A stretch of 64,000 nucleotides of DNA. It comes from Kribbella sp. VKM Ac-2568. GTDB taxonomy: Bacteria > Actinomycetota > Actinomycetes > Propionibacteriales > Kribbellaceae. The stretch is taken from NCBI RefSeq assembly GCF_004345365.1, contig NZ_SLVF01000003.1, positions 496,001-560,000 of the forward strand, written 5' to 3'. The position numbers and the translations under genes were made by a program. Shown here one piece after another: positions 38,030 through 45,467 of this stretch (the stretch's first letter is position 1; every line of letters begins with the position of its first letter). A model generated the notes under the pieces. That model was not told where the DNA came from. It was given only the letters and a program-made list of their open reading frames with translations, and did not search any database.

Positions 38030-39222
38030 TGTCGGGCGGCGAGTCGAACATCCTGCATGCCGACCTGGACGCGTTCTACGCGTCGGTCGAGCAGCGGGAC
38101 GACCCACGCCTGCGCGGCCGGCCGGTGATCGTCGGCGCCGGGGTGGTGCTCGCCTGCAGTTACGAGGCGAAGGCCTACGGCGTCCGGACCGCGATGAACG
38201 GCGGCCAGGCGTTCCGGCGGTGCCCGCAGGCGATCGTCGTGCAACCCCGCATGTCGGCGTACTCCGAGGCCAGCAAGGCGGTCTTCAAGGTCTTCGAGAA
38301 CACCACCCCGCTGGTCGAGGGGTTGTCGATCGACGAGGCGTTCCTAGACGTCGGCGGACTGCGCAAGATCGCCGGTACGCCGGTCGAGATCGCCCGGCGC
38401 CTTCGTGCCGACGTACTGGCCCAGGTGGGTCTGCCGATCACGGTCGGGGTGGCCCGGACGAAGTTCCTCGCCAAGGTGGCCAGTGGAGTCGCCAAGCCGG
38501 ACGGGCTGCTGGTGGTGCCGCCGGACCAGGAGCTCGAGTTCCTGCACCCGCTGGCGGTGGAGCGACTGTGGGGCGTCGGCGAGGTGACCGCGGAGAAGCT
38601 GCGCAACCGCGGGCTGACCAAGGTCGGGGATGTCGCGATCCTGCCGGAGGCCGCGCTGGTCGCGATGCTAGGCCGGGCCTCCGGGCGGCACCTGCACGCG
38701 CTCGCGCACAACCGGGACCCGCGGCCGATCGAGGTCGGCCGGCGGCGGGGCTCGATCGGCTCACAACGCGCGCTCGGGCGATCCCCCAAGTCGCCGGAGA
38801 CCCTGGACGCAGTACTGGCCGGGTTGGTGGATCGGGTGACCCGACGGATGCGGTCGGCGGGGCGGGCCGGGAGAACCGTCACGCTCCGACTGCGGTTCGA
38901 CGACTTCACCCGGGCGACCCGGTCCCATACGTTGCCTCAGGCAACCGGTCAGACCCGGGCCATTCTGATCACGGCCCGCGCGCTGATGGCGGCGGCGCGC
39001 CCCTTGATCGAGAGACAGGGCATCACCATGGTCGGCGTCTCGGTCGCCAACCTGGAGAACGAGGGAAGCGTTCAGCTGGCCCTGCCGTTCGACAAGGCCA
39101 GCAACGACGAGCTCGACTCGGCGCTCGACAACGTCCGCGACAAGTTCGGCAGCAAGGCGGTCACCCGCGCCGTCCTCCTCGGTCGAGACCAGGGCCTCAC
39201 CGTCCCGATGCTGCCGGACTGA
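38023..39222 (+). CDS. dinB: DNA polymerase IV (Y-family)
   Basis: The 399-residue protein has the Y-family catalytic motifs HADLDAFYASVE (residues 12-23) and LSIDEAFLDV (about 101-110), a TKFLAK motif and the helix-hairpin-helix region GVGEVTAEKLRNRG, then a little-finger domain. It copies damaged DNA with low fidelity. The promoter carries a LexA box, so it is SOS-induced. The ATG lies inside the box and the predicted +1 is close to it, suggesting a leaderless message; GTG 38029 is a possible alternative start. No beta-clamp motif was confirmed, though a QLALPF segment near the C terminus fits one. Confidence 0.95.
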   Translation: MFVSGGESNILHADLDAFYASVEQRDDPRLRGRPVIVGAGVVLACSYEAKAYGVRTAMNGGQAFRRCPQAIVVQPRMSAYSEASKAVFKVFENTTPLVEGLSIDEAFLDVGGLRKIAGTPVEIARRLRADVLAQVGLPITVGVARTKFLAKVASGVAKPDGLLVVPPDQELEFLHPLAVERLWGVGEVTAEKLRNRGLTKVGDVAILPEAALVAMLGRASGRHLHALAHNRDPRPIEVGRRRGSIGSQRALGRSPKSPETLDAVLAGLVDRVTRRMRSAGRAGRTVTLRLRFDDFTRATRSHTLPQATGQTRAILITARALMAAARPLIERQGITMVGVSVANLENEGSVQLALPFDKASNDELDSALDNVRDKFGSKAVTRAVLLGRDQGLTVPMLPD

Positions 39223-39823
39223 CCCCGACGAGCTTCACCAGATACCGATCGACCTGCTCTTCGAGCGGCGGCCAGGGCAGATCGGGCTGGTTGACCCTCA
39301 TCGACACGGCGCCATGGACGGCCGCCCGCAGGTCGAGCGAGACCACCGCGGCATCGTCGGCCGGAGCAAGGCCGGCGTCCATACAACGCTGGACCGCTTC
39401 GGTCAGCTGCCGGCCGAGGACGAGCTTGAACGACACGTCCGCCCGCTGATTGATCGTGCTCTCGTGCAGCACCTTGTACAGGCCGGGGTGCCGGTGGGCC
39501 CAATTGCCGAGCACCAGCACGCGGGCACGAAGTACAGCGACTGGGTCGGATGCGGCATCCGCAGCCTGCTGGACCGACTCCATCAGGTCTCGATGCGAGC
39601 TCTCCAGCGCAGCGAGCACGAGGGCGTCACGGTCCGCGAAGTGGATGTAGACGGAAGTCGCCGCGATGCCGATCTCGCGGGCCACGGCTCGCAGCGACAG
39701 CGCCTGGTCGTCGGCCAGGTTGTCGAGCATCCGGACGGCGGCGCTGACGATCTCCTCCCGGAGCCGCTCACCCTGGCCGCGCGGGTTCCGCCCGCGCGCG
39801 CCGTCCTTCGCCGTGGTTTCCAT
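39197..39823 (-). CDS. TetR-family transcriptional regulator
   Basis: The 208-residue protein has a TetR DNA-binding domain (EEIVSAAVRMLDNLADD, then SLRAVAREIGIAATSVYIHFADRDAL) and a helical ligand domain. Its 3' end overlaps the 3' end of dinB by 26 bases on the opposite strand. It is divergent from the SnoaL-like/MFS operon, whose intergenic region has repeated dyads, so it is likely the repressor of that exporter. Confidence 0.93.
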   Translation of the reverse strand: METTAKDGARGRNPRGQGERLREEIVSAAVRMLDNLADDQALSLRAVAREIGIAATSVYIHFADRDALVLAALESSHRDLMESVQQAADAASDPVAVLRARVLVLGNWAHRHPGLYKVLHESTINQRADVSFKLVLGRQLTEAVQRCMDAGLAPADDAAVVSLDLRAAVHGAVSMRVNQPDLPWPPLEEQVDRYLVKLVGVSPAASGR

Positions 39824-39853
39824 ACCGGCGATTGTAGTCGGACAACTGTCGCG

Positions 39854-39871
39854 CTACAGTCGTAGCACTAC
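39854..39871. promoter_or_regulatory. Probable TetR operator dyads
   Basis: CTAC-AGTC-GTAG (39854-39865) and GTAG-CA-CTAC (39862-39871) overlap in the 74-base gap between TetR and the SnoaL-like gene. They resemble a TetR-type binding site. They are close to a GGACAA/TACAGT hexamer pair. The binding is inferred. Confidence 0.5.
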
Positions 39872-39897
39872 AGCTGTTCAGTTAAGGAGAATCCGCC

Positions 39898-40281
39898 ATG
39901 CCCCCGTCTCTGGAAGACAACAAGCAGACCGTCCTGGACTTTTATGAGGTCGGCCTCAACCAGCGGGACTTCGAGGCCGCCTCGAAGCTGATCGGTCCGT
40001 GCTACGTCCAGCACAATCCGTTGATCGCCGACGGGATCGAGGGTTTCCGGGACTTCCTCGGCTACCTGGCCACCGAGTTCCCGCAACTGCGGGCCGAGGT
40101 GAAGCGCGTCTTCGCTGACGGCGACTACGTCATCGGTCACGTGCACGGGATCCGGGTCCCCGGCCAGCGCGGTACCGCGATCGTCGACATCTTCCGCCTC
40201 GAGGACGGCAAGATCGTGGAGCACTGGGATGTCATGCAACCGATCCCCGAGGACGCCGCGAATCAGAACGGAATGTTCTGA
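39898..40281 (+). CDS. SnoaL-like/NTF2-fold small protein
   Basis: The 127-residue protein has the SnoaL-like NTF2 fold: FYEVGLNQRDFEAASKLIG, YVQHNPLIADG, and a VDIFRLEDGKIVEHWDVMQP end that is typical of this group of ester-cyclase-like/steroid-isomerase-like proteins. It may be a hydrolase or binding partner for the substrate of the MFS gene that follows after one base. AAGGAGA lies upstream of the ATG. Confidence 0.85.
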   Translation: MPPSLEDNKQTVLDFYEVGLNQRDFEAASKLIGPCYVQHNPLIADGIEGFRDFLGYLATEFPQLRAEVKRVFADGDYVIGHVHGIRVPGQRGTAIVDIFRLEDGKIVEHWDVMQPIPEDAANQNGMF

Positions 40282-40282
40282 G

Positions 40283-41710
40283 GTGACTACGGTCAACCCC
40301 GCCCAGCCGACGTTGGTCGCTGATCCGCGCCGGTGGTGGGCGCTGGCCGCGGTGTCGACGGCGCAACTGATGATCGGCCTCGACCTGACGGTGATGAACA
40401 TCGCTCTGCCGTCCGTGCAGACCTCCCTCGACCTGTCCGATCCAGGGCGCCAATGGGTTATCACCGCGTTCGCTCTGGGGTACGGCAGCCTGCTGCTCCT
40501 GGCTGGACGGCTGTCGAACCTGCTCGGCCGTCGGCGCAGCCTGCTGATCGGGCTGACCGGGTTCGCGCTCGCTTCGGCGCTCGGTGGCGCTGCGACCGGA
40601 CCGACGATGCTGATCGGCTCACGTGCACTGCAGGGGGCGTTCGCCGCCCTGTTGACTCCGTCGGTGCTGGCGACGCTCGCCGCCACCTTCCCGACTCCGA
40701 CCGAACGCGGCAAGGCCTTCGGGATCTACGGGACGGCCATGGGGAGCTCCTCCGGCTTGGGCGTGGTGCTCGGCGGCATCCTCACGGCCTACCTCGACTG
40801 GCGCTGGTGCATGTACGTGAACCTGCCGATCGCGGTCGCCGCCGGATTCGGAGTGCTGTACGCGGTGCGGCCCGCGCCCCCGGCGAGCGGCGTACGGATC
40901 GACCTCGTCGGACTACTGCTTGCCACGGGTGGACTGATGGCCTTGGTCTATGGCTTCGCCCGGGCCGAGTCCGACGGCTGGGGTGCGGCGATCACTGTCG
41001 GATCGCTGGCAGTCGGTGTGCTCGCGTTGGGCGCCTTCGTCTGGGCACAGAGCCGGGTCTCGGCACCATTGCTGCCACTCCGAGTGGTACTCAGCCGCCG
41101 CCGGGCCGCGTCCTACCTCGCCGTCTTCACGTTAGCCGTCGGTATGTTCGCGGCGTTGTTCTTCCTCACCTTCTACCTGCAAAACGTGCTCGGGTATTCG
41201 CCGATCCAAGCCGGGCTGGCATTCCTCCCGCTCACCGCGGGCCTGATGATCGGCGTACGGATGGTGAGTCCGCTCCTCGCCCGCGCGTCGGTGGGTTGGC
41301 TGCTCAGCCCGGGACTCCTCACGATCGCGGCCGGGCTGGGACTGCTCAGTCTGGTCAGGGTCGACAGCGGCTATTGGCTGCACGTCTCTCCGGTGTTCCT
41401 GTTGGTGGGTCTCGGCACCGGGTGGGTGCTGGTGACGGCCAACAGCATCGCCACGCTGGACGCCGGAGCCGACACCGCGGTGGCCGGCGCGATGGTGATG
41501 ACCTCGCAGCAGATCGGCGCCTCTCTCGGCACCGCTTTGCTCAGCACAATCGCCGCTACTGCGGCCGCCGGCTTCCTCCGGACGCACCCTGGATCGGGGG
41601 CTACGGCCACCGTTCATGGGTTCACGACAGCGAGTGCCGGAGCGGCCGGATTCCTTTGTACTGCAGCGATTGCGGCGTTCCTGACGGTTGGGAGGCGGTC
41701 CGCCGGGTAG
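40283..41710 (+). CDS. MFS efflux transporter, DHA2 (14-TM) type
   Basis: The 475-residue protein has about fourteen hydrophobic helices with the DHA2/EmrB-type pattern (DLTVMNIALPSVQTSLDLS at the start, GRLSNLLGRRRSLLIGL in motif A). It likely exports a drug or a natural product with proton exchange. GTG 40283 follows the SnoaL-like stop after one base. A TetR gene divergent from the operon is its likely repressor. Confidence 0.9.
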   Translation: MTTVNPAQPTLVADPRRWWALAAVSTAQLMIGLDLTVMNIALPSVQTSLDLSDPGRQWVITAFALGYGSLLLLAGRLSNLLGRRRSLLIGLTGFALASALGGAATGPTMLIGSRALQGAFAALLTPSVLATLAATFPTPTERGKAFGIYGTAMGSSSGLGVVLGGILTAYLDWRWCMYVNLPIAVAAGFGVLYAVRPAPPASGVRIDLVGLLLATGGLMALVYGFARAESDGWGAAITVGSLAVGVLALGAFVWAQSRVSAPLLPLRVVLSRRRAASYLAVFTLAVGMFAALFFLTFYLQNVLGYSPIQAGLAFLPLTAGLMIGVRMVSPLLARASVGWLLSPGLLTIAAGLGLLSLVRVDSGYWLHVSPVFLLVGLGTGWVLVTANSIATLDAGADTAVAGAMVMTSQQIGASLGTALLSTIAATAAAGFLRTHPGSGATATVHGFTTASAGAAGFLCTAAIAAFLTVGRRSAG

Positions 41711-41719
41711 GGTGCTCGA

Positions 41720-42703
41720 GTGAGGGATCTGAGGTCGTTGCCGAAGGCCGAATTGCATGTTCATCTGCTGGGCGCGATGCGGCAGTCGACGATGGCGGAG
41801 CTCGCCGTTCAGGAAGGGATCGACGCACCTGATCCGCGCGTTTTCGCGAGCTTCGACGACTTCCAGAAGTGCTTCCTGGCATCCTTCCAGTTGTGCACCG
41901 CGCGGCCGGAGAACATGCGCCGGTTGGTTCGTGAAGTGGTGGCGGACGCGGCCGCCGACGGTGTCGTCTGGGTGCAGCCGCACTTCGATCCGCATGTCTT
42001 CACGCCGCTCGGCACGCCTGATGAGGTGATGGAGCTCGTGCTGGACGAGGGGTTCGCCGCCGGCCTCGAATACGGCGTGGGCTTCGGGTTGACGATGGCG
42101 GCCCAGCGGCATACCGACGCGGAGGTCGCCGAGGATCTTGCCCGGTACGCGGCACGCTATGTCGGACGCGGAGTACACGCGCTGGGGTTGACCGGCAATG
42201 ACACGGTCGCTCCGGCCGAGGTGTTCGCGAAGGCGTTCGCGATCGCGCGGGATGCGGGGTTGACTTGTGCACCTCACGCGGGCGAGTTGGCCGGACCGGA
42301 GAGTGTGCGTGCTGCCGTGGAGGAGCTTGGCGCCACTCGCGTCGCGCATGGGGTTCGCGCGGCCGAAGATCCTTTGGTACTGGAGTTTCTGGCCTCGCGC
42401 GGAGTCTCGCTCGACGTGTGTTTGACCTCGAACCTGCTGCTCGGGGTGGTGCCTTCGATCGCCGAGCACCCGTTGCCGCGGTTGCTTGCGGCCGGAGTAC
42501 GGTGCTCGCTCGGGGCCGACGACCCGCTGATGTTCAGCGTCGGCCTGTACGACGAGTACGAGCTCGCGCGATCCGCCCTCGGGCTGTCCGACGAGGAGTT
42601 GGCCGAGATCGCCCGCACCTCACTCGCCACCAGCGATGCGCCGGCCTCGTTGATCGAGACGGGACTCGCCGGGGTCGACGAGTGGATTCAGAGCCGCGGG
42701 TAG
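41720..42703 (+). CDS. Adenosine deaminase family protein
   Basis: The 327-residue protein has the zinc ligands of the family: HVH in PKAELHVHLLG (residues 8-18), CAPHAGE and RVAHGVR, and the metal Asp pair in SLGADDPLMF. Adenosine, adenine or an aminodeoxyfutalosine-type substrate is possible; sequence does not decide. GTG 41720 is 10 bases after the MFS gene. The end overlaps the convergent hypothetical gene by 16 bases. Confidence 0.88.
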   Translation: MRDLRSLPKAELHVHLLGAMRQSTMAELAVQEGIDAPDPRVFASFDDFQKCFLASFQLCTARPENMRRLVREVVADAAADGVVWVQPHFDPHVFTPLGTPDEVMELVLDEGFAAGLEYGVGFGLTMAAQRHTDAEVAEDLARYAARYVGRGVHALGLTGNDTVAPAEVFAKAFAIARDAGLTCAPHAGELAGPESVRAAVEELGATRVAHGVRAAEDPLVLEFLASRGVSLDVCLTSNLLLGVVPSIAEHPLPRLLAAGVRCSLGADDPLMFSVGLYDEYELARSALGLSDEELAEIARTSLATSDAPASLIETGLAGVDEWIQSRG

Positions 42704-43344
42704 CCGATCTCGGCGATGTCGTCCTTCAGGTCCTTGAGCCGGACCTCCGGGTTCAGCGCGGTGACGATCTCCTCGGTGAGTGGCAGCTGCGCGTAGACGT
42801 GATGGACGGCGTCGAGCTCGAGCGGGACCTCGTAGTAGTCCTCGGCAAACGACAGATATGCCTCGGGCCGACCGTCGGCCAGCAGGCTGAACAGCCAGTC
42901 GGCGCCGTCCCTGGCGGCATTCTCGACCGGGCCGCAGTGCCACCGGTCATCAGCCGGGGTGCGCCAGAAGCAGACGGTCACGGAGCGGTTGCCCTGCTCG
43001 TCCTGGAAGGCTGGTTCATCCAACGCCGGCGCGAGTTCGTCCGGAACACCGATGAACAAGCCGGGCCACGACTGCATCGAAGGGTGCACCCACGGCGACA
43101 TCGGCGACTCGTGGTCGAAGCCCTGCGCGATGGCACCGGCGGGTGAGAAGACGATCGAGTACTCGTCACCCGACCCGTTGCGCATCAGCGCGGTCTCCTC
43201 GGTCTCCGACCAGCGCGAGTCGAAGCTGTAGTACCGGTACTCCGGCTCCGGGCTCAGCACCGCGTCGAGCACCGCGAGGGCCCGGCTGGTCCTGCGCACC
43301 TTGTCGATGTCAGGCAGCCGGCTGATCAGTTCGTAGACGGACAC
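42688..43344 (-). CDS. Conserved hypothetical protein
   Basis: A 218-residue protein from GTG 43344 (VSVYELISRLPDID) with a YYSFDSRWS segment and a GFDHESPMSPW motif. It has the look of a conserved actinomycete protein of unknown function, perhaps of the SUKH/SMI1-like kind, but the assignment is not firm. No membrane or signal segment is visible. A TTG at 43356 is an alternative start. Confidence 0.6.
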   Translation of the reverse strand: MSVYELISRLPDIDKVRRTSRALAVLDAVLSPEPEYRYYSFDSRWSETEETALMRNGSGDEYSIVFSPAGAIAQGFDHESPMSPWVHPSMQSWPGLFIGVPDELAPALDEPAFQDEQGNRSVTVCFWRTPADDRWHCGPVENAARDGADWLFSLLADGRPEAYLSFAEDYYEVPLELDAVHHVYAQLPLTEEIVTALNPEVRLKDLKDDIAEIGYPRL

Positions 43345-43457
43345 CCGAACATTCAAGCGCTTCCGGGGAACATCCGCGCAGTCGCCTGTGGATAATCGTG
43401 GCCCGCCGCGGTCCACCCTCGTGATCGAGTGGGCCGCGGTTCGCTCGAACGCGCTGG

Positions 43458-44114
43458 TCAGCGGCGCTGGACGACTTCTTCGGCTACCTCGACGAGTTCG
43501 CGGTCGGTTGCCTCGGTCTCCGGGTCGTGGGCCGGCTCCAGCCGGTCGTGCGCGATCAGCGACTGGATAGCCCGCAGTACTGCGCTCGCGGCCGCGCCCC
43601 AGGTGGAGACGTAGGAGAACTGCCACCACCACAACGCCTCGACGACCCGGCCCTCTTCGTAGTGGGCGAGGCCGTGCACCAGATCCGTGGCGATCGCGGT
43701 GAGGTCGTCGGAGAGCCGGTTGACGGTGATCTCCGGCGGCGCGGCGTACGGATCGAAGACCTCGGCGTACTCGTCCAGGCCCTCGAAGAGGATCGCGAGG
43801 CGGTCGCGCATCGCGTCGAGGTCCGGGTCCGGGCCCGCGTCGCTCTCGAACCGCTCCTCCGGGACGAAGTCCTCGAACGCGCCGAGCCGGCCGCCGGCGA
43901 GCAGCAACTGGCTCACCTCGAGCAGCAGGTACGGCAGCGAGGCGAGACCCTCGTCGATGCCGTCCTCGTCGGGTTGCGCGGCGATGTCGCGCACGGAGAT
44001 CAGGAAGCTCTGGACCTGGTCGGCGATCTGCTCGGCGAAATCGAGCAGGTCCTCGCTGTCCGTCGCGAGCGCCCGGTCCGCGATGTCCACCGGACTATCG
44101 GTTGATTCAGTCAT
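43458..44114 (-). CDS. DUF5063-type protein, downstream of recR
   Basis: The 218-residue acidic helical protein matches the pattern I know as DUF5063 in actinomycetes, coded right after recR. It has conserved Trp residues ([16 protein letters not shown]). No function is established; its constant place beside recR suggests a link to recombination. The ATG at 44114 overlaps the recR stop by eight bases (ATGACTGA). Confidence 0.75.
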   Translation of the reverse strand: MTESTDSPVDIADRALATDSEDLLDFAEQIADQVQSFLISVRDIAAQPDEDGIDEGLASLPYLLLEVSQLLLAGGRLGAFEDFVPEERFESDAGPDPDLDAMRDRLAILFEGLDEYAEVFDPYAAPPEITVNRLSDDLTAIATDLVHGLAHYEEGRVVEALWWWQFSYVSTWGAAASAVLRAIQSLIAHDRLEPAHDPETEATDRELVEVAEEVVQRR

Positions 44115-44706
44115 CGATCGATCGTCGCCCTTCAAACGCCCGTCCGAGTGTGACCTCGTCGGCGTACTCGAGATCACCGCCTACTGGAAGTCCACTAGCC
44201 AAACGGGTGACGCGCAACCCCATGGGCCGGAGCAACCGGCTCAGGTAGGTGGCTGTCGCCTCACCCTCCAGGTTCGGATCGGTGGCCAGGATGATCTCGG
44301 TCACCTCTCCGCTGGCGAGCCGTTGCATCAGTTCCCTGATCCGCAGCTCGTCCGGTCCGATCCCCTCGATCGGCGAGATCGCGCCGCCGAGGACGTGGTA
44401 GCGGCCGCGGAACTCGCGGGTCCGCTCGATCGCCACGACGTCCTTGGCCTCCTCGACCACGCAGATCAGCGCGAGGTCGCGACGCGGGTCGCGGCAGATC
44501 CGGCACTGCGTCTCCTCCGAGACGTTGCCGCAGATCTCACAGAACTTGACCTTCTCCTTCACCTGCACGAGCACGTGCGCGAGACGCCGTACGTCGGTCT
44601 CGTCGGCGGAGAGCAGGTGGAACGCGATGCGCTGTGCGGACTTCGGACCGACGCCGGGGAGCCGGCCGAGCTCGTCGATGAGGTCCTGGACGGCCCCTTC
44701 GTACAC
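44107..44706 (-). CDS. recR: Recombination mediator RecR
   Basis: RecR of exactly 199 residues: a helix-hairpin-helix DNA-binding motif ([20 protein letters not shown]), a zinc finger with Cys56, Cys59, Cys68 and Cys71, and a Toprim domain (ICVVEEAKD...[12 protein letters not shown]). It helps RecF/RecO load RecA at gaps. GTG 44706 lies one base after the ybaB stop. It is one operon with ybaB and probably the DUF5063 gene. Confidence 0.97.
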   Translation of the reverse strand: MYEGAVQDLIDELGRLPGVGPKSAQRIAFHLLSADETDVRRLAHVLVQVKEKVKFCEICGNVSEETQCRICRDPRRDLALICVVEEAKDVVAIERTREFRGRYHVLGGAISPIEGIGPDELRIRELMQRLASGEVTEIILATDPNLEGEATATYLSRLLRPMGLRVTRLASGLPVGGDLEYADEVTLGRAFEGRRSIDD

Positions 44707-44707
44707 G

Positions 44708-45154
44708 TCAGCCCGGGTTCTGACCGGGCAGACCGGTCGTGCCACCGGGGTTCGTGAACCCGATCCCCGGACGGCCGCCTTCGGCCGCGTCATCATCCGT
44801 CGGGCCGCCGAGGCCGGGCAGGCCGCCGCCAAGACCGCCGGCCAGCGGGCCCATCGCCCGGGCCGCGACCTCCTTGGCGTTCTCCGAGGCGTCCCGGACC
44901 GCGGCGACGATCAGGTCGGCCAGGGTCTCGGTGTCGTCGGGGTCGACTGCCTGGGGGTGGATCGTCAGGCTGAGCAGCTCACCCGTGCCGGACACCAGCG
45001 CGGTCACCAGCCCACCACCCGCGGAGCCCTCGATCTCCTGACTCTCCAGGTTGGCCTGGGCCTCCATCAACTGGTTCTGCATCTGCTGCGCCTGAGCCAG
45101 CAGGTCGGACATGTCGAAGCCACCAGCGCCCTGCGAACCGCCACCGTCGAACAC
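44708..45154 (-). CDS. ybaB: YbaB/EbfC nucleoid-associated protein
   Basis: The 148-residue protein has the YbaB core ([43 protein letters not shown]) and a Gly-rich C-terminal tail longer than in E. coli. It binds DNA as a dimer and is coded between dnaX and recR in most bacteria. GTG 45154 has GGGAGA upstream; transcription probably starts in the 313-base region behind it. Confidence 0.94.
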   Translation of the reverse strand: MFDGGGSQGAGGFDMSDLLAQAQQMQNQLMEAQANLESQEIEGSAGGGLVTALVSGTGELLSLTIHPQAVDPDDTETLADLIVAAVRDASENAKEVAARAMGPLAGGLGGGLPGLGGPTDDDAAEGGRPGIGFTNPGGTTGLPGQNPG

Positions 45155-45271
45155 CGCGATCTCCCGTCCGAACTGCTTCCCAGTTCCACTTGCTCCCCGA
45201 GCCTAGCCGGTCGCCCGGACAACCCCACCCGCCGGTCACCCAGACCGGGAAACCGATAAGTCTCCCAAGCC

Positions 45272-45381
45272 TTCTCCACAGGTTGTGGACACCTTTATCC
45301 ACAACCTGTGGATGGCAGGTAGCGCGCCGTCGCCGCTCCCGCCTGCCGACAATCCCCTACTCGCTTCCACGCTGTGGATGA
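45272..45381. promoter_or_regulatory. DnaA-box cluster with large inverted repeat
   Basis: TTATCCACA (45295-45303) is a perfect DnaA box. TTCTCCACA (45272-45280) and, in reverse, TGTGGACAC (45284-45292) and TGTGGATGA (45373-45381) differ from the consensus by one base each. TCCACAGGTTGTGGA (45275-45289) and TCCACAACCTGTGGA (45298-45312) form a perfect 15-bp inverted repeat. It lies between dnaX and ybaB. It may bind DnaA or be a strong hairpin. Confidence 0.65.
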
Positions 45382-45467
45382 ACACGGAGAACCTGTGAAT
45401 TCAGCAAACGTTCACACCGCGGCTCTTCCCCAGGTAGCGCGGCACCACTCCGCGGTGGCCCGAAGGG

